DNA from: Ottowia thiooxydans DSM 14619
GTDB lineage: Bacteria > Pseudomonadota > Gammaproteobacteria > Burkholderiales > Burkholderiaceae_C
Assembly: GCF_000422885.1 (NCBI RefSeq)
Contig: NZ_AUGX01000009.1
Coordinates: 186,001 to 250,000 of the forward strand
Length of the DNA: 64,000 bases
Direction of reading: 5' to 3'
Part shown: positions 19,757-27,944 of the stretch, one piece after another
How positions within the stretch are numbered: the first letter of the stretch is position 1
Layout of the letters: each line of letters starts with the position of its first letter
Position numbers and translations under genes: made by a program
Notes under the pieces: model-generated
The model's input: the letters and a program-made list of their open reading frames with translations, nothing else
What the model was told of the DNA's origin: nothing
Databases searched by the model: none

Positions 19757-20708
19757 CTGCCAAATCAACCGATAGGGGCTCTGTCGGTACATGTTCCACG
19801 TCGTGATGCAGAAATGCAATCAGGAACTGGATCCCGATGATCAGCGGTAACGCTGCCAGCATGACCGTGCCGCTAGTGGCCGGTTGGCCTGTCGCATCGC
19901 TCATAGCCCAGTGCATGAGGCCAAAAATCGCACCCATCAGGCATAAAAGCCCACCAAGGATGCTGTAGAGGCTGCCCAGGTTGAAGTCGCGCAGAAGATA
20001 GAGGTAGACGTAGCGCTTGAAAAACCGGGTGACGTGCTTGACCATGAACTCCGGCAACACCTTGGAGACCTTCAGGCTGGATTCCTCGTCTGCATACACG
20101 GCATCCATGGGAATGTCTCGCACCACTGCCCGCACGGTGTTGAGGTGATAGAGCATGTCGGTTTCGAAGAAGTAACGCTTCTCCAGTTTGTGCAGTGGTA
20201 ACTCCCGCAGCACGCTGGTGTGGATAGCCGTGTAGCCGTTGGTAGGGTCCATCACTGACCAATAGCCCGTACTCAGCTTATTGATGAATGACAGGGCTGC
20301 ATTTCCGAACAGCCGAACCGGTGGCATTCCCTTGAGCGATTCGGGTCGATAGAAGCGGTTGCCCTTGGTGTAGTCGGCCTTGCCGCGTGCGATGGGCCGC
20401 ACGAAATGCGGGATCAGCGTGGGATCCATCTGCCCGTCGCCATCCACCTTGACCACGATGTCCACTGGCTCTTCAAGCGCAGCGCGGTAGGCACTGGCAA
20501 TAGCACCCCCTACGCCTTGATTTTCCTCGTGAAAGATCACCCGCACACGCGGATCCTGGCACTCGCTTTGCACCAGCGCTCCGCTGTTTTGCGGACACTT
20601 GTCATCAACGACATAGATGCGCTGCACCAAAGGTGGAATAGCGGCAATCACGCCAAGGATCTGGGCGCGGACCTTATAGCAGGGGATAGCAACGGCAATA
20701 CGTGTCAT
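19746..20708 (-). CDS. family 2 glycosyltransferase, polyprenyl-phosphate sugar transferase (DPM1-like)
   Basis: From the ATG at 20708 the protein has 320 residues (MTRIAVAIPCYK). The GT-A domain shows VAIPCYKV, YVVDDKCPQNSG, ENQGVGGAIASAY and the metal-binding VKVDGDGQMD, then FFETDMLYHL. Two C-terminal hydrophobic segments (about 245-270 and 280-305) anchor it in the membrane. Enzymes of this type join a sugar nucleotide to undecaprenyl phosphate on the cytoplasmic face. It starts one base after the stop of the small flippase-like gene and overlaps the HAD gene, so the set is one transcript. Confidence 0.88.
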   Translation of the reverse strand: MTRIAVAIPCYKVRAQILGVIAAIPPLVQRIYVVDDKCPQNSGALVQSECQDPRVRVIFHEENQGVGGAIASAYRAALEEPVDIVVKVDGDGQMDPTLIPHFVRPIARGKADYTKGNRFYRPESLKGMPPVRLFGNAALSFINKLSTGYWSVMDPTNGYTAIHTSVLRELPLHKLEKRYFFETDMLYHLNTVRAVVRDIPMDAVYADEESSLKVSKVLPEFMVKHVTRFFKRYVYLYLLRDFNLGSLYSILGGLLCLMGAIFGLMHWAMSDATGQPATSGTVMLAALPLIIGIQFLIAFLHHDVEHVPTEPLSVDLADDE

Positions 20709-20709
20709 G

Positions 20710-21066
20710 TCAAGCCTGTCCACCCACGGAGGCCAGGGTCACCCCGGCCAGAATCAACGCGCCGCCGGCCAATGTTTGCCAGGTAATTGCTTCATCCAGC
20801 ATCATCCAGCCCAGCACCGGCACGATCAAAAAGGCCAAGCCCATGAACGGGTACGCGATGTGCAACGGCGCATGGCGCAGCACCCAGATCCACACCAGGG
20901 TGGTGACACCGTACAGAGCCAGAGCGGTGATGAGCCAGCCGTTAAACACCCATTGTTGCCAGTTGGATGCGTCGACAATGGACTGCGCTGCTTTCTTGAA
21001 GAGCAACTGCCCGAGCGAAATGCCTAGGACACAGAGGACGGTAATACTGGTAAGCAACGGGGTCAT
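20710..21066 (-). CDS. small EamA/SMR-type membrane protein (ArnE/ArnF-like)
   Basis: The biologically likely start is the ATG at 21066 (MTPLLTSITVLCVLGISLGQ), giving 118 residues and four membrane helices; a longer in-frame extension to 21234 is hydrophilic and overlaps the gene upstream. The pattern GQLLFKKAA, LWWIW-like LVWIWVLRHAPLHIAYPFMGL and LDEAITWQTLAGGALILAGV is typical of the family that includes the ArnE/ArnF undecaprenyl-phosphate-aminoarabinose flippase subunits. Next to a DPM1-type transferase, it most likely flips the lipid-linked sugar (inference). Confidence 0.82.
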   Translation of the reverse strand: MTPLLTSITVLCVLGISLGQLLFKKAAQSIVDASNWQQWVFNGWLITALALYGVTTLVWIWVLRHAPLHIAYPFMGLAFLIVPVLGWMMLDEAITWQTLAGGALILAGVTLASVGGQA

Positions 21067-21106
21067 GGCGTGGGCCGAATGATTTGTGTTGGAGGCATGT
21101 TGCGCT

Positions 21107-23548
21107 CTATGTTGGTGAGGCGCTTGAATTTTCGTCGAAAGGGCTTTTAGCTCCTGCTTTGGTGTAGATGTACACGGGAAGGAGCACAAGAGGGGCTGTG
21201 AAGAAGGAGAGCAGATATCGATATTCTCCCGCAATGGAGAAAAAGAACACCGCAGTTAGCTGCAACACAAATACGCTGCACACCACCAAGCTGCTACGGT
21301 CACGCTGGCGCCATGCGCGGGCGGTGGCAGCGACGATCAAGAATAGCCCGAGCCAGGGAGCCCAGAAAATGGCGCGATTCTTGAGTGTGAAATCATACCA
21401 ACGCATCAACGTTTTATGCAGCCGGGTGTCCCGGTACCGTTGTTCCGATTTTGATTTGGTCTGAGAGAGAATGTAGTCAGCTGATTGTGGGCCGGGTATT
21501 CCACCGCTAGCAAGGGCGGAGTACAAGAAAATATTAACTCTGCTTGCTGAAAACGCTGGAAGATTGTGCCATAAATTGTATTTAAAAAACTCCTGAATAA
21601 TGGTTTTCTTCGCATCCTTTGAGAGGAAAAGGAGTGCAGGTCCTTCAGGGAAAAAAATAAGCGGATCCCAGTAATAGTGATCGTAGAATTTCGATATGTG
21701 TTCGAGGGATTTTCCGGTGGAGGTCAACGCTTCCGCTGATTTTTTCGATATGCGCGGTTCGTTGTACTCCCATAGCCCCATAGGGCGGTGCTCCAGGAAG
21801 CCTACTGTTTCATAGAGTGCAAGCGGGAACACGCTGCCTATAGGAGTGCGGTATTTGTATTGTGAGTTTGCGAAAATTGCGACTATGCACCACGGCAGAA
21901 CAACTGCCAATAACTTCCAGCGATGCAGTCGGGGAAGTGCGAAAAACAGAGCTATCAGCGCGATAGCATTGATGAACCCGTTGGGGCGGGCGAAAAGTGC
22001 GAAAGGCACGGTCAACGCCAACATGCAGCCTGAGACGAGATTGATGCGCCGAGTGCGGTAACAAATCCATATCTCGAATAGCATGCCCATCATTGCCATG
22101 GCGTAGATGCCGTCGGAGTACAAGGCTGAGGAGTAAAAGAGCACGCTGGGGGCGAGGCCAACAAAAAATAAGCAATACCAGAAGCTCTTATAAAGTCGGT
22201 GGCCGAGCATCCAGTTCAAGATACGCGCGCAAACAGTAACGCTGACGAAAGTTTGAACCAGAATGGGGATCTCAACCAAGCGCCAGGGGCCATAGAGCAA
22301 CAGGTTATACAGGTACCAGAAAGCCGGCTTGCCCGCCTGTCTCTCTCGATCGGTTTCGACCTCCAGCATGATCGCGAGGCTATCCTGGCCCAGAACTCCT
22401 GGCCAGCAAGCAATCATCCATGCAATGTAGAACGCCCCCAGCAAAAGAAACAGGAGCGCGAACCGATAAGAAGAACGTTGTAGTAGTTTTGGCAGTTCGT
22501 ACTCCTTTGGGCTGTTTTTTTCTTGAGGTTTTAGAGGCTTTATCTTGAGTGCGATCTTTTCCAGGCCATGCCATGAGGCATATGCCAATATAGTGGTAAT
22601 AATGATAGAAATTGCTAAAATTCCCATGGAGTCGACTGAAGGCCAGAGGAAATGAATTAGAGTTTGCTGTATTGGAAAGGCGATAAGATACATGCCATAA
22701 GATGGGTCCCCCCATCGGCCGAACTGCCTAAGAATAGGCGTAGATCTGGTGCCTATATATATTATCGTATAAGGTACTGCAATCAAAAATGCGAGATATC
22801 TAAAGCCAAGATGCCAAATGCATAGCCCTGCGCCAGCGAGAATTATAAAATAAAATGAAGGCCGTTTTGTCCAATGAGGCTGTAGTATAAAAATGGCTGA
22901 GCCTACTAGGAAGTAGGCAATCATTTCATATTTCAATTTCCAGTTTGTATGGAAATCGGGGCCATACGAAAATTGATGCCAAATAAGCGTGACAACAATT
23001 AGAGAGAGCCAAGCAATTCGAGAGCGCAAAATTCCAATAATTCCCGCCAATGCGAGAATTACATAGCACTGTATTTCAATGGGGATGGTCCAGAGAGAGC
23101 CATTGACAGTTGCAGGGAGTGGATTTTTCTCAAAAACGCCGGGAAGTGTGGAGCTTAATCCCATCCATATATTGGATAAATAAGCTCTGGTCAAGTCGTG
23201 TTGTACGTATTCCCTTAGAGGAAGGCTGCTCAGAGAAGCACCGAGCACATAGGCCGTCAAGACGATGACGGCGATGTACGCAGGAAATATGCGCAGGACG
23301 CGGCGTTGCGCGAAACGAAAAAGATGTGGGTCGTTGTACCAACTCGCTGTGACTAAATATCCACTGATAGTGAAAAATATAAGAACCGCGAAGCCGCCCA
23401 ATGTATTGATACGCAGCACCGAGGGCTCTAATTGCCCCAACAAAGCAAAGTGGTGGCTGACTAAGACCGAAAGGGCTGCCATGATGCGAATGGCATCGAA
23501 ATTATTGGCTTGGTGGGCGGGTTTTTCGTGGGCGGTAGGCACATTCAT
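21107..23548 (-). CDS. acyltransferase-3 domain fused to a second polytopic membrane domain
   Basis: An 813-residue membrane protein. Residues about 1-345 are an OafA-type acyltransferase 3: IRIMAALSVLVSHHFALLG (Arg and His of the active region), IFFTISGYLVTASW, RRVLRIFPAY and SLWTIPIEIQCY. From about 365 a second multi-helix domain begins (WMIACWPGVLGQDSLAIMLE, FYSSALYSDGIYAMAMMGML, FARPNGFINAIAL, AGEYRYLLSFF) that looks like a GT-C type or DUF6020-like membrane glycosyltransferase, without firm assignment. O-acetylation of a surface glycan coupled to sugar transfer is a reasonable guess. Its DNA is far richer in A+T than the flanks, a sign of transfer. The acyltransferase half resembles the protein at 25113-26165. 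Confidence 0.85.
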   Translation of the reverse strand: MNVPTAHEKPAHQANNFDAIRIMAALSVLVSHHFALLGQLEPSVLRINTLGGFAVLIFFTISGYLVTASWYNDPHLFRFAQRRVLRIFPAYIAVIVLTAYVLGASLSSLPLREYVQHDLTRAYLSNIWMGLSSTLPGVFEKNPLPATVNGSLWTIPIEIQCYVILALAGIIGILRSRIAWLSLIVVTLIWHQFSYGPDFHTNWKLKYEMIAYFLVGSAIFILQPHWTKRPSFYFIILAGAGLCIWHLGFRYLAFLIAVPYTIIYIGTRSTPILRQFGRWGDPSYGMYLIAFPIQQTLIHFLWPSVDSMGILAISIIITTILAYASWHGLEKIALKIKPLKPQEKNSPKEYELPKLLQRSSYRFALLFLLLGAFYIAWMIACWPGVLGQDSLAIMLEVETDRERQAGKPAFWYLYNLLLYGPWRLVEIPILVQTFVSVTVCARILNWMLGHRLYKSFWYCLFFVGLAPSVLFYSSALYSDGIYAMAMMGMLFEIWICYRTRRINLVSGCMLALTVPFALFARPNGFINAIALIALFFALPRLHRWKLLAVVLPWCIVAIFANSQYKYRTPIGSVFPLALYETVGFLEHRPMGLWEYNEPRISKKSAEALTSTGKSLEHISKFYDHYYWDPLIFFPEGPALLFLSKDAKKTIIQEFFKYNLWHNLPAFSASRVNIFLYSALASGGIPGPQSADYILSQTKSKSEQRYRDTRLHKTLMRWYDFTLKNRAIFWAPWLGLFLIVAATARAWRQRDRSSLVVCSVFVLQLTAVFFFSIAGEYRYLLSFFTAPLVLLPVYIYTKAGAKSPFDENSSASPT

Positions 23549-23583
23549 ACCGGCTAGGTGCTTTCGTAATCAGAGACGGGTGA

Positions 23584-23796
23584 GCTGAACGCCGGAGGAA
23601 ATGCTGCCCGCCTCCTCCAGCCGGCGGTGGCGAGACTGGTCTACAGAACGAGGAACAGCGCTTCAAAGCTGATGCGCATTATCGCGTGGTGCTTGAGCTC
23701 AAGATGTTCTTCGACCAGACAGGACACGAGAAAGGCGTAAACCGCAAGCCGACGCGCCAGATCCGGATTTACGCTGGTCTGGAAGACGTACATTGA
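23584..23796 (+). pseudogene. possible C-terminal gene remnant of unknown family
   Basis: Between the acyltransferase genes, an open frame without an initiator runs to TGA at 23794-23796. From 23638 it reads like genuine protein, hydrophilic and mixed (QRFKADAHYRVVLELKMFFD). A stop at 23581 bounds it on the left, and no family is recognised. It may be the tail of a gene removed when the island was assembled. The rest of the stretch 23549-23934 shows nothing else. Confidence 0.22.
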
Positions 23797-23934
23797 GTCG
23801 GAGCAGATGCCCATGCCTTCCTGCTATTGGCCGCCGTGGCTGGCACCCGCACGGTTCAAGCATGCTGCCTGGGCCTCCTACAATGGCGCATGCTGCGCCG
23901 ATGGACACAGGCAGGCATCACTTGGGAAGTCATT

Positions 23935-25068
23935 TTGGTCATCAAGAACATCCAATCCCTACGTTTTGTGGCTGCATTCCTGGTTCTGATACACCATACG
24001 TTGCCACCTAACGTTCACCCCGCTCACTACGCTCGGATCCCGCATTTTTTCACTGAGTTATCCCTGTATGGGTTTGCCGGGGTAGACATTTTTTTTGTCA
24101 TTAGCGGCTTCATCATGGCGCAGACGGCAAGGCAAAGCCCTGGCGGTCTGCATGCCGGATCCGAATTCATCGCCAGGCGCTTTCTACGGATCTATACCGG
24201 GTACTGGCCCGCTTTTTTCCTCGTCTTATTCCTCAGTGTCTGGTTGGGCGTGTTTCAGGAACCGGAAATTAGCCGCTTGGGTTCGTTCTTTTTACTACCG
24301 CAGGAGAAGTACCTGCTGAACGTGGCCTGGACGCTCACCTACGAGTTACTCTTTTATTTGCTAATTGGCGTCATCCTATGCTTCACCAGCAGACGGGCGA
24401 TGGCTGTGATTGCGGGGTTGTTCGTCCTGCTGGCGCTATACGTACTCGTGCAGCACCAGCGGGGTTTTTATGTACCGGGCTCGAACCGGTGGGACCTGGT
24501 ACTCGACACGTTCTTGACTTCACCGCTCATCCTTGAGTTCATGGCGGGTTATCTGCTAAACGGCTTATTGCATCGCTTCCCGAGGCAACGGTTGCTGTTT
24601 TGGCTGCCATTTGCATTGCTGATGACTGGTCTCAGCGTGTGGGTGCAGAAATGGGGAGGATTGGAAGGGGTGGGTATGGCCGCCTATCTGTATTACCCCG
24701 AGCGCGCGTTGCTGTTTGGCAGCGCGGCTCTGGGGTGGGTAGCCGTGGCGGCCATAGCTCCCGAAGGGCGCTCCTGGTTCCTGCGTTTGACTCAGAAGCT
24801 GGGTGATGCTTCGTATGCGCTGTATTTGCTGCACATACCGCTTCTCGTCATTTTGTATGGGGTGCTCTTTCCGCGTTTGGGGCCGTTGTTATGGGTTGGG
24901 GGTGGCAAGCTGTCGCTGCTTGTCTATATCGGAACCTGCCTCGTGATGTCTTGGGTGTATTTCCGTTTGGTTGAAATACCGCTGCATCAATGGTCGCGCA
25001 GGCTCGTGACACGCGCTTTCCATAGAAGGCCGATCGATCACTCCGTTACCGATCAAGCGCCGCAGTGA
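23935..25068 (+). CDS. acyltransferase 3 (OafA/YrhL family) membrane protein
   Basis: Chosen start is TTG at 23935, because GGGAAG lies five bases upstream and the family normally begins right at IKNIQSLRFVAAFLVLIHH; this gives 377 residues. The frame is open further left, with an ATG at 23890. Ten or so membrane helices are visible. Motifs: SLRFVAAFLVLIHHT (catalytic-region His), GFAGVDIFFVISGFIMA, RRFLRIYTGYW and ELLFYLLIG. Such proteins transfer acetyl or other acyl groups from the cytoplasm onto periplasmic or surface sugars. It is divergent from the fused acyltransferase and followed by another acyltransferase 45 bases later. Confidence 0.85.
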   Translation: MVIKNIQSLRFVAAFLVLIHHTLPPNVHPAHYARIPHFFTELSLYGFAGVDIFFVISGFIMAQTARQSPGGLHAGSEFIARRFLRIYTGYWPAFFLVLFLSVWLGVFQEPEISRLGSFFLLPQEKYLLNVAWTLTYELLFYLLIGVILCFTSRRAMAVIAGLFVLLALYVLVQHQRGFYVPGSNRWDLVLDTFLTSPLILEFMAGYLLNGLLHRFPRQRLLFWLPFALLMTGLSVWVQKWGGLEGVGMAAYLYYPERALLFGSAALGWVAVAAIAPEGRSWFLRLTQKLGDASYALYLLHIPLLVILYGVLFPRLGPLLWVGGGKLSLLVYIGTCLVMSWVYFRLVEIPLHQWSRRLVTRAFHRRPIDHSVTDQAPQ

Positions 25069-25112
25069 AGGCCGCCCGATGAACCGCGGTTAGACATCTC
25101 GCCGGGAGAAAG

Positions 25113-26165
25113 ATGTTATTTTTGGGTAGATCTGGCCCATCCACTGTTTACAACTTTTTCATGCAGCCCGAACCCCATAAAGACAACAATTTCGATTTCG
25201 TGCGCGTAGCGGCTGCTGCAGGCGTATTGATCAGCCATCAGTTTTCCCTGACGGGGCGTCCCGAACCGGTCATGCTTGGGTCCAGCTTGGGGGGCTTTTG
25301 TGTGCTGGTGTTCTTTGCCATCAGCGGCTATCTCGTGGCTGGAAGCTGGAGTCACGATCCGAGTGCATGGCGTTTCACTGCGCGGCGCTTGCTGCGCATC
25401 TGGCCAGGCTTGATCGTGGTTTGTCTGCTGGTGGCGCTGGTGCTTGGTCCAGCGGTGAGCCAGCTTGGTCCAAGGGCGTATTTCGCGTCGCCCGCGACCT
25501 GGGACTATCTCTCGCAACTGAACCTCTGGCAGTTCAAGAGCCACTTGCCAGGTGCTTTCATGGGCAACCCCATACCCGAAAGCGCCAATGGCTCGCTGTG
25601 GACGATTCCTATCGAAATCCGGTGCTATCTGGCCTTGATGGTTGTGGGCTTGCTTGGTTTGATGCGCCGCACATGGATGCTTCCAGTGGCATTCGTGGCC
25701 TTTGCGATCTGGTTTTTCTTCCTGTTCAAAACGGGCTATGACCATCCGATCCGCTTGCATTTGCAAATGGCCGTTGTGTTTTTCTGTGGAGCCACCCTTT
25801 ACCAGCTACGCGCGGCTTGGTCGCCGTATCGCAGTTGGGTCTGGTTCGGATCTTTGGCAGCTATCCTATGCGTATGGTTCGGTGGAAAGCCGGAGATCGC
25901 GTATACCTTGGGCGTGCCGTTGATGGTTGTGCTGTTCGCTACGGGCTCACTTCCGGTGCTTCGGCGCACGGGGCGTTTTGGAGATATATCGTATGGCCTC
26001 TACATATACGCTTACCCAGTTCAGCAAACGGTAGTCTGGCTGAGCGACAACCGTCTGCCTTTCGGCTTGGGGCTGGCGTTGGCTGCGGCTATTACCGTAG
26101 TGTTGGCATGGCTGTCGTGGACGCTGGTGGAGAAGCCGGCGCTGAGGCTGAAGAACCGGCTTTGA
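25113..26165 (+). CDS. acyltransferase 3 family membrane protein
   Basis: A 350-residue acyltransferase 3 protein from the ATG at 25113, which has GGGAGA close upstream; the ATG at 25161 (MQPEPHKDNNFDF) would give 334 residues and fits the family start better. Motifs: FDFVRVAAAAGVLISHQFSL, VFFAISGYLVAGSW, RRLLRIWPGL, SLWTIPIEIRCYL and FGDISYGLYIYAYPVQQ. It is homologous to the N-terminal half of the fusion protein at 21107-23548: both share NNFD-R-A, GGF-VL-FF-ISGYLV and SLWTIPIEI-CY. It probably decorates the glycan built by this island. Confidence 0.88.
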   Translation: MLFLGRSGPSTVYNFFMQPEPHKDNNFDFVRVAAAAGVLISHQFSLTGRPEPVMLGSSLGGFCVLVFFAISGYLVAGSWSHDPSAWRFTARRLLRIWPGLIVVCLLVALVLGPAVSQLGPRAYFASPATWDYLSQLNLWQFKSHLPGAFMGNPIPESANGSLWTIPIEIRCYLALMVVGLLGLMRRTWMLPVAFVAFAIWFFFLFKTGYDHPIRLHLQMAVVFFCGATLYQLRAAWSPYRSWVWFGSLAAILCVWFGGKPEIAYTLGVPLMVVLFATGSLPVLRRTGRFGDISYGLYIYAYPVQQTVVWLSDNRLPFGLGLALAAAITVVLAWLSWTLVEKPALRLKNRL

Positions 26166-26443
26166 ATATTGGCAACTTCCCGCGCTGGCGAGCCTTAACG
26201 GCGCCATAGACGTAGTTGCTCCTGCGCCCTCATAGAAATAGCGAGCGCCTGTAGGCCTCAACACCTGGAGTAGTCGGACCTCAGGCCCTGGAAGCCAGAG
26301 TTGAAAACTGTCGGGTAAATTTACGATCCAGATCAGCAGGCATTCAGCTTGCGCGATACTTTGCGGGTCCTGACGATTTTTCAACCGTTGGCAAGGGCTT
26401 CATCCCGGCATGCCTACGTACAGCTCCCAGTCGGAGAGACCTC
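26166..26443. other. intergenic stretch with gene scars between acyltransferase and GtrB genes
   Basis: 278 bases without a gene. The left part holds a 33-base fragment matching the SDR gene at 28224-28256 (see separate entry). The middle is weakly coding-like on the minus strand (up to an ATG at 26384) but I recognise no family. The right end supplies the ribosome site GGAGAG for the GtrB gene. Confidence 0.5.
26199..26231 (-). repeat. 33-bp fragment duplicated from the DprE2-like SDR gene
   Basis: Bases 26199-26231 match 28224-28256 at 31 of 33 positions (both differences T/C). In the SDR gene this encodes the active-site stretch RKSNYVYGA on the minus strand; here the same frame has a stop immediately before it. 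The match is much too long to be chance and marks a recombination scar or the remnant of a second SDR copy. Confidence 0.75.
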
Positions 26444-27445
26444 ATGAAACCCAGTGTTTGCATCGTCGTGCCGGTCTACAACGAAGAGGAGGTTTTGCCC
26501 GCCTTCCACCAGCGTATATCTGAAGTCATGGACACCATGCCTGCCTACAGCTGGCACCTACTGCTGGTAAATGATGGCAGCCGCGACGCTAGCGCACGCT
26601 TGATCGATGCCATGGCTGCGTCGGACGCCCGTATAACCGTAGTTCACCTCTCGCGAAACTTCGGCAAAGAAGTGGCCATGGCCGCAGGTCTTGATCATGC
26701 CGACGCAGACGCCACTATCCTCATAGATGCAGATTTGCAAGATCCGCCTGAGCTCATGCAAGCTTTCATCGACGAGTGGCAGAGCGGCTACGACATGGTC
26801 TACGCCCAGCGCCTTTCCCGTCACGGTGACAGTTGGTTTAAGAGAAGCACTGCGGCGGGTTTCTATCGATTGATTGGGCGCATGTCGAGTGTGAGGATCC
26901 CTCCCGACACTGGTGATTACCGGTTGCTAAGCCGCCGAGCCGTGCTCGCGGTGAGGCAATTACGGGAACACCATCGATTCATGAAAGGCTTGTTCGCCTG
27001 GATTGGCTATCCGTCCAAGGCGGTCACTTTTCACCGGGATGCACGCGCGGCGGGTGGCAGCAAATTCAATTTTTGGCGGCTTTGGAACTTTGCCATTGAA
27101 GGCATCACTTCCTTTTCCATCGTGCCGCTGAAGCTCGCCACCTATTTCGGAAGCCTCATCGCCCTCGCAGCGTTGCTACGCGGGCTCTGGGTGATTTTCA
27201 AGACCCTGGTATGGAGTGACCCAGTGCCGGGCTATCCGTCGCTGATGGTCACGTTGCTATTTCTTGGCGGTATGCAACTCATGTTCATTGGTATCTTGGG
27301 CGAGTACATTGGCCGAATCTTCAACGAGACTAAAGGCCGCCCGCTCTACTTTATCGACCGTGTCACAGGTCATTCTGATCAGGGTTCCGCGTCGACTCAG
27401 CCGCCAGAGCCGGGAGAAAAGGCGCTGGCCCGAACCGGGGCATGA
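26444..27445 (+). CDS. GtrB-like polyprenyl-phosphate glycosyltransferase (GT2)
   Basis: A 333-residue GT2 enzyme of the GtrB/DPM1 group that charges undecaprenyl phosphate with a hexose at the cytoplasmic face. The catalytic domain has CIVVPVYNEEEVLPAF, LLVNDGSRDASA, LSRNFGKEVAMAAGLDHA and the metal-binding DADLQDPPELM; DTGDYRLLSRRAV follows. Two C-terminal membrane helices lie near 228-255 and 265-290, with EYIGRIFNETKGRPLYFI after them, as in GtrB. The ATG has GGAGAG upstream. It faces the leftward arabinose-type genes and could supply a different lipid-linked sugar. Confidence 0.92.
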   Translation: MKPSVCIVVPVYNEEEVLPAFHQRISEVMDTMPAYSWHLLLVNDGSRDASARLIDAMAASDARITVVHLSRNFGKEVAMAAGLDHADADATILIDADLQDPPELMQAFIDEWQSGYDMVYAQRLSRHGDSWFKRSTAAGFYRLIGRMSSVRIPPDTGDYRLLSRRAVLAVRQLREHHRFMKGLFAWIGYPSKAVTFHRDARAAGGSKFNFWRLWNFAIEGITSFSIVPLKLATYFGSLIALAALLRGLWVIFKTLVWSDPVPGYPSLMVTLLFLGGMQLMFIGILGEYIGRIFNETKGRPLYFIDRVTGHSDQGSASTQPPEPGEKALARTGA

Positions 27446-27524
27446 TGAGCAGCGGCTCTTTGAGTGGACGCTGGTGTAGTGGCCAGCGCTGAGGGAAAGG
27501 GGCCAGCTCTGAACGTCGTCAACT

Positions 27525-27944
27525 TCAGGCGCTTGGATGCGTCTGCGGCGTTTTGAACACGAATGCCTTGTCCAGGTGATACTTTGCAAAGTAGCCGATG
27601 ACAAGGCCGATGATGCCGCCAAGGTAGCGCATTTGGGTGGTTTCGAACATCCACCAGAAACCGTATTCAAAGCCCCAGAAAATGGCGGTGGTGGCCAATC
27701 CCATTGCGGTGTAGAGCACGAAAGTCTGGCTATCGTGGCCTGCGTTCTGTGGCTTGAAGCGGAAGATGAAGCGCTTGTCCAGGATGTATTTGACGATCAG
27801 GCCAGTGCCGGTACCGATGATGATCGATAGCCAGATGATCGAGGGCCAGAGCCGCAACGCAAGCTCTTGCGAGCCGATGTTGACCGCAATGGCGATGACG
27901 CAAAAAAGCGTATAGAGCAGAGCAACGCGCACAGGATCAGACAT
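27525..27944 (-). CDS. GtrA family protein, Rv3789-like
   Basis: A 139-residue GtrA protein with four membrane helices and paired LDKRFIFRFKP and LDKAFVFKTP motifs after helices 2 and 4. It overlaps the SDR gene by eight bases at the end of a leftward operon with DprE1-like and HAD-UbiA genes. In mycobacteria a GtrA protein (Rv3789) sits with DprE1/DprE2 and is implicated in handling decaprenylphosphoryl arabinose. The same role here, as flippase or recruitment factor for a polyprenyl-phosphoryl pentose, is inferred from context. Confidence 0.85.
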   Translation of the reverse strand: MSDPVRVALLYTLFCVIAIAVNIGSQELALRLWPSIIWLSIIIGTGTGLIVKYILDKRFIFRFKPQNAGHDSQTFVLYTAMGLATTAIFWGFEYGFWWMFETTQMRYLGGIIGLVIGYFAKYHLDKAFVFKTPQTHPSA

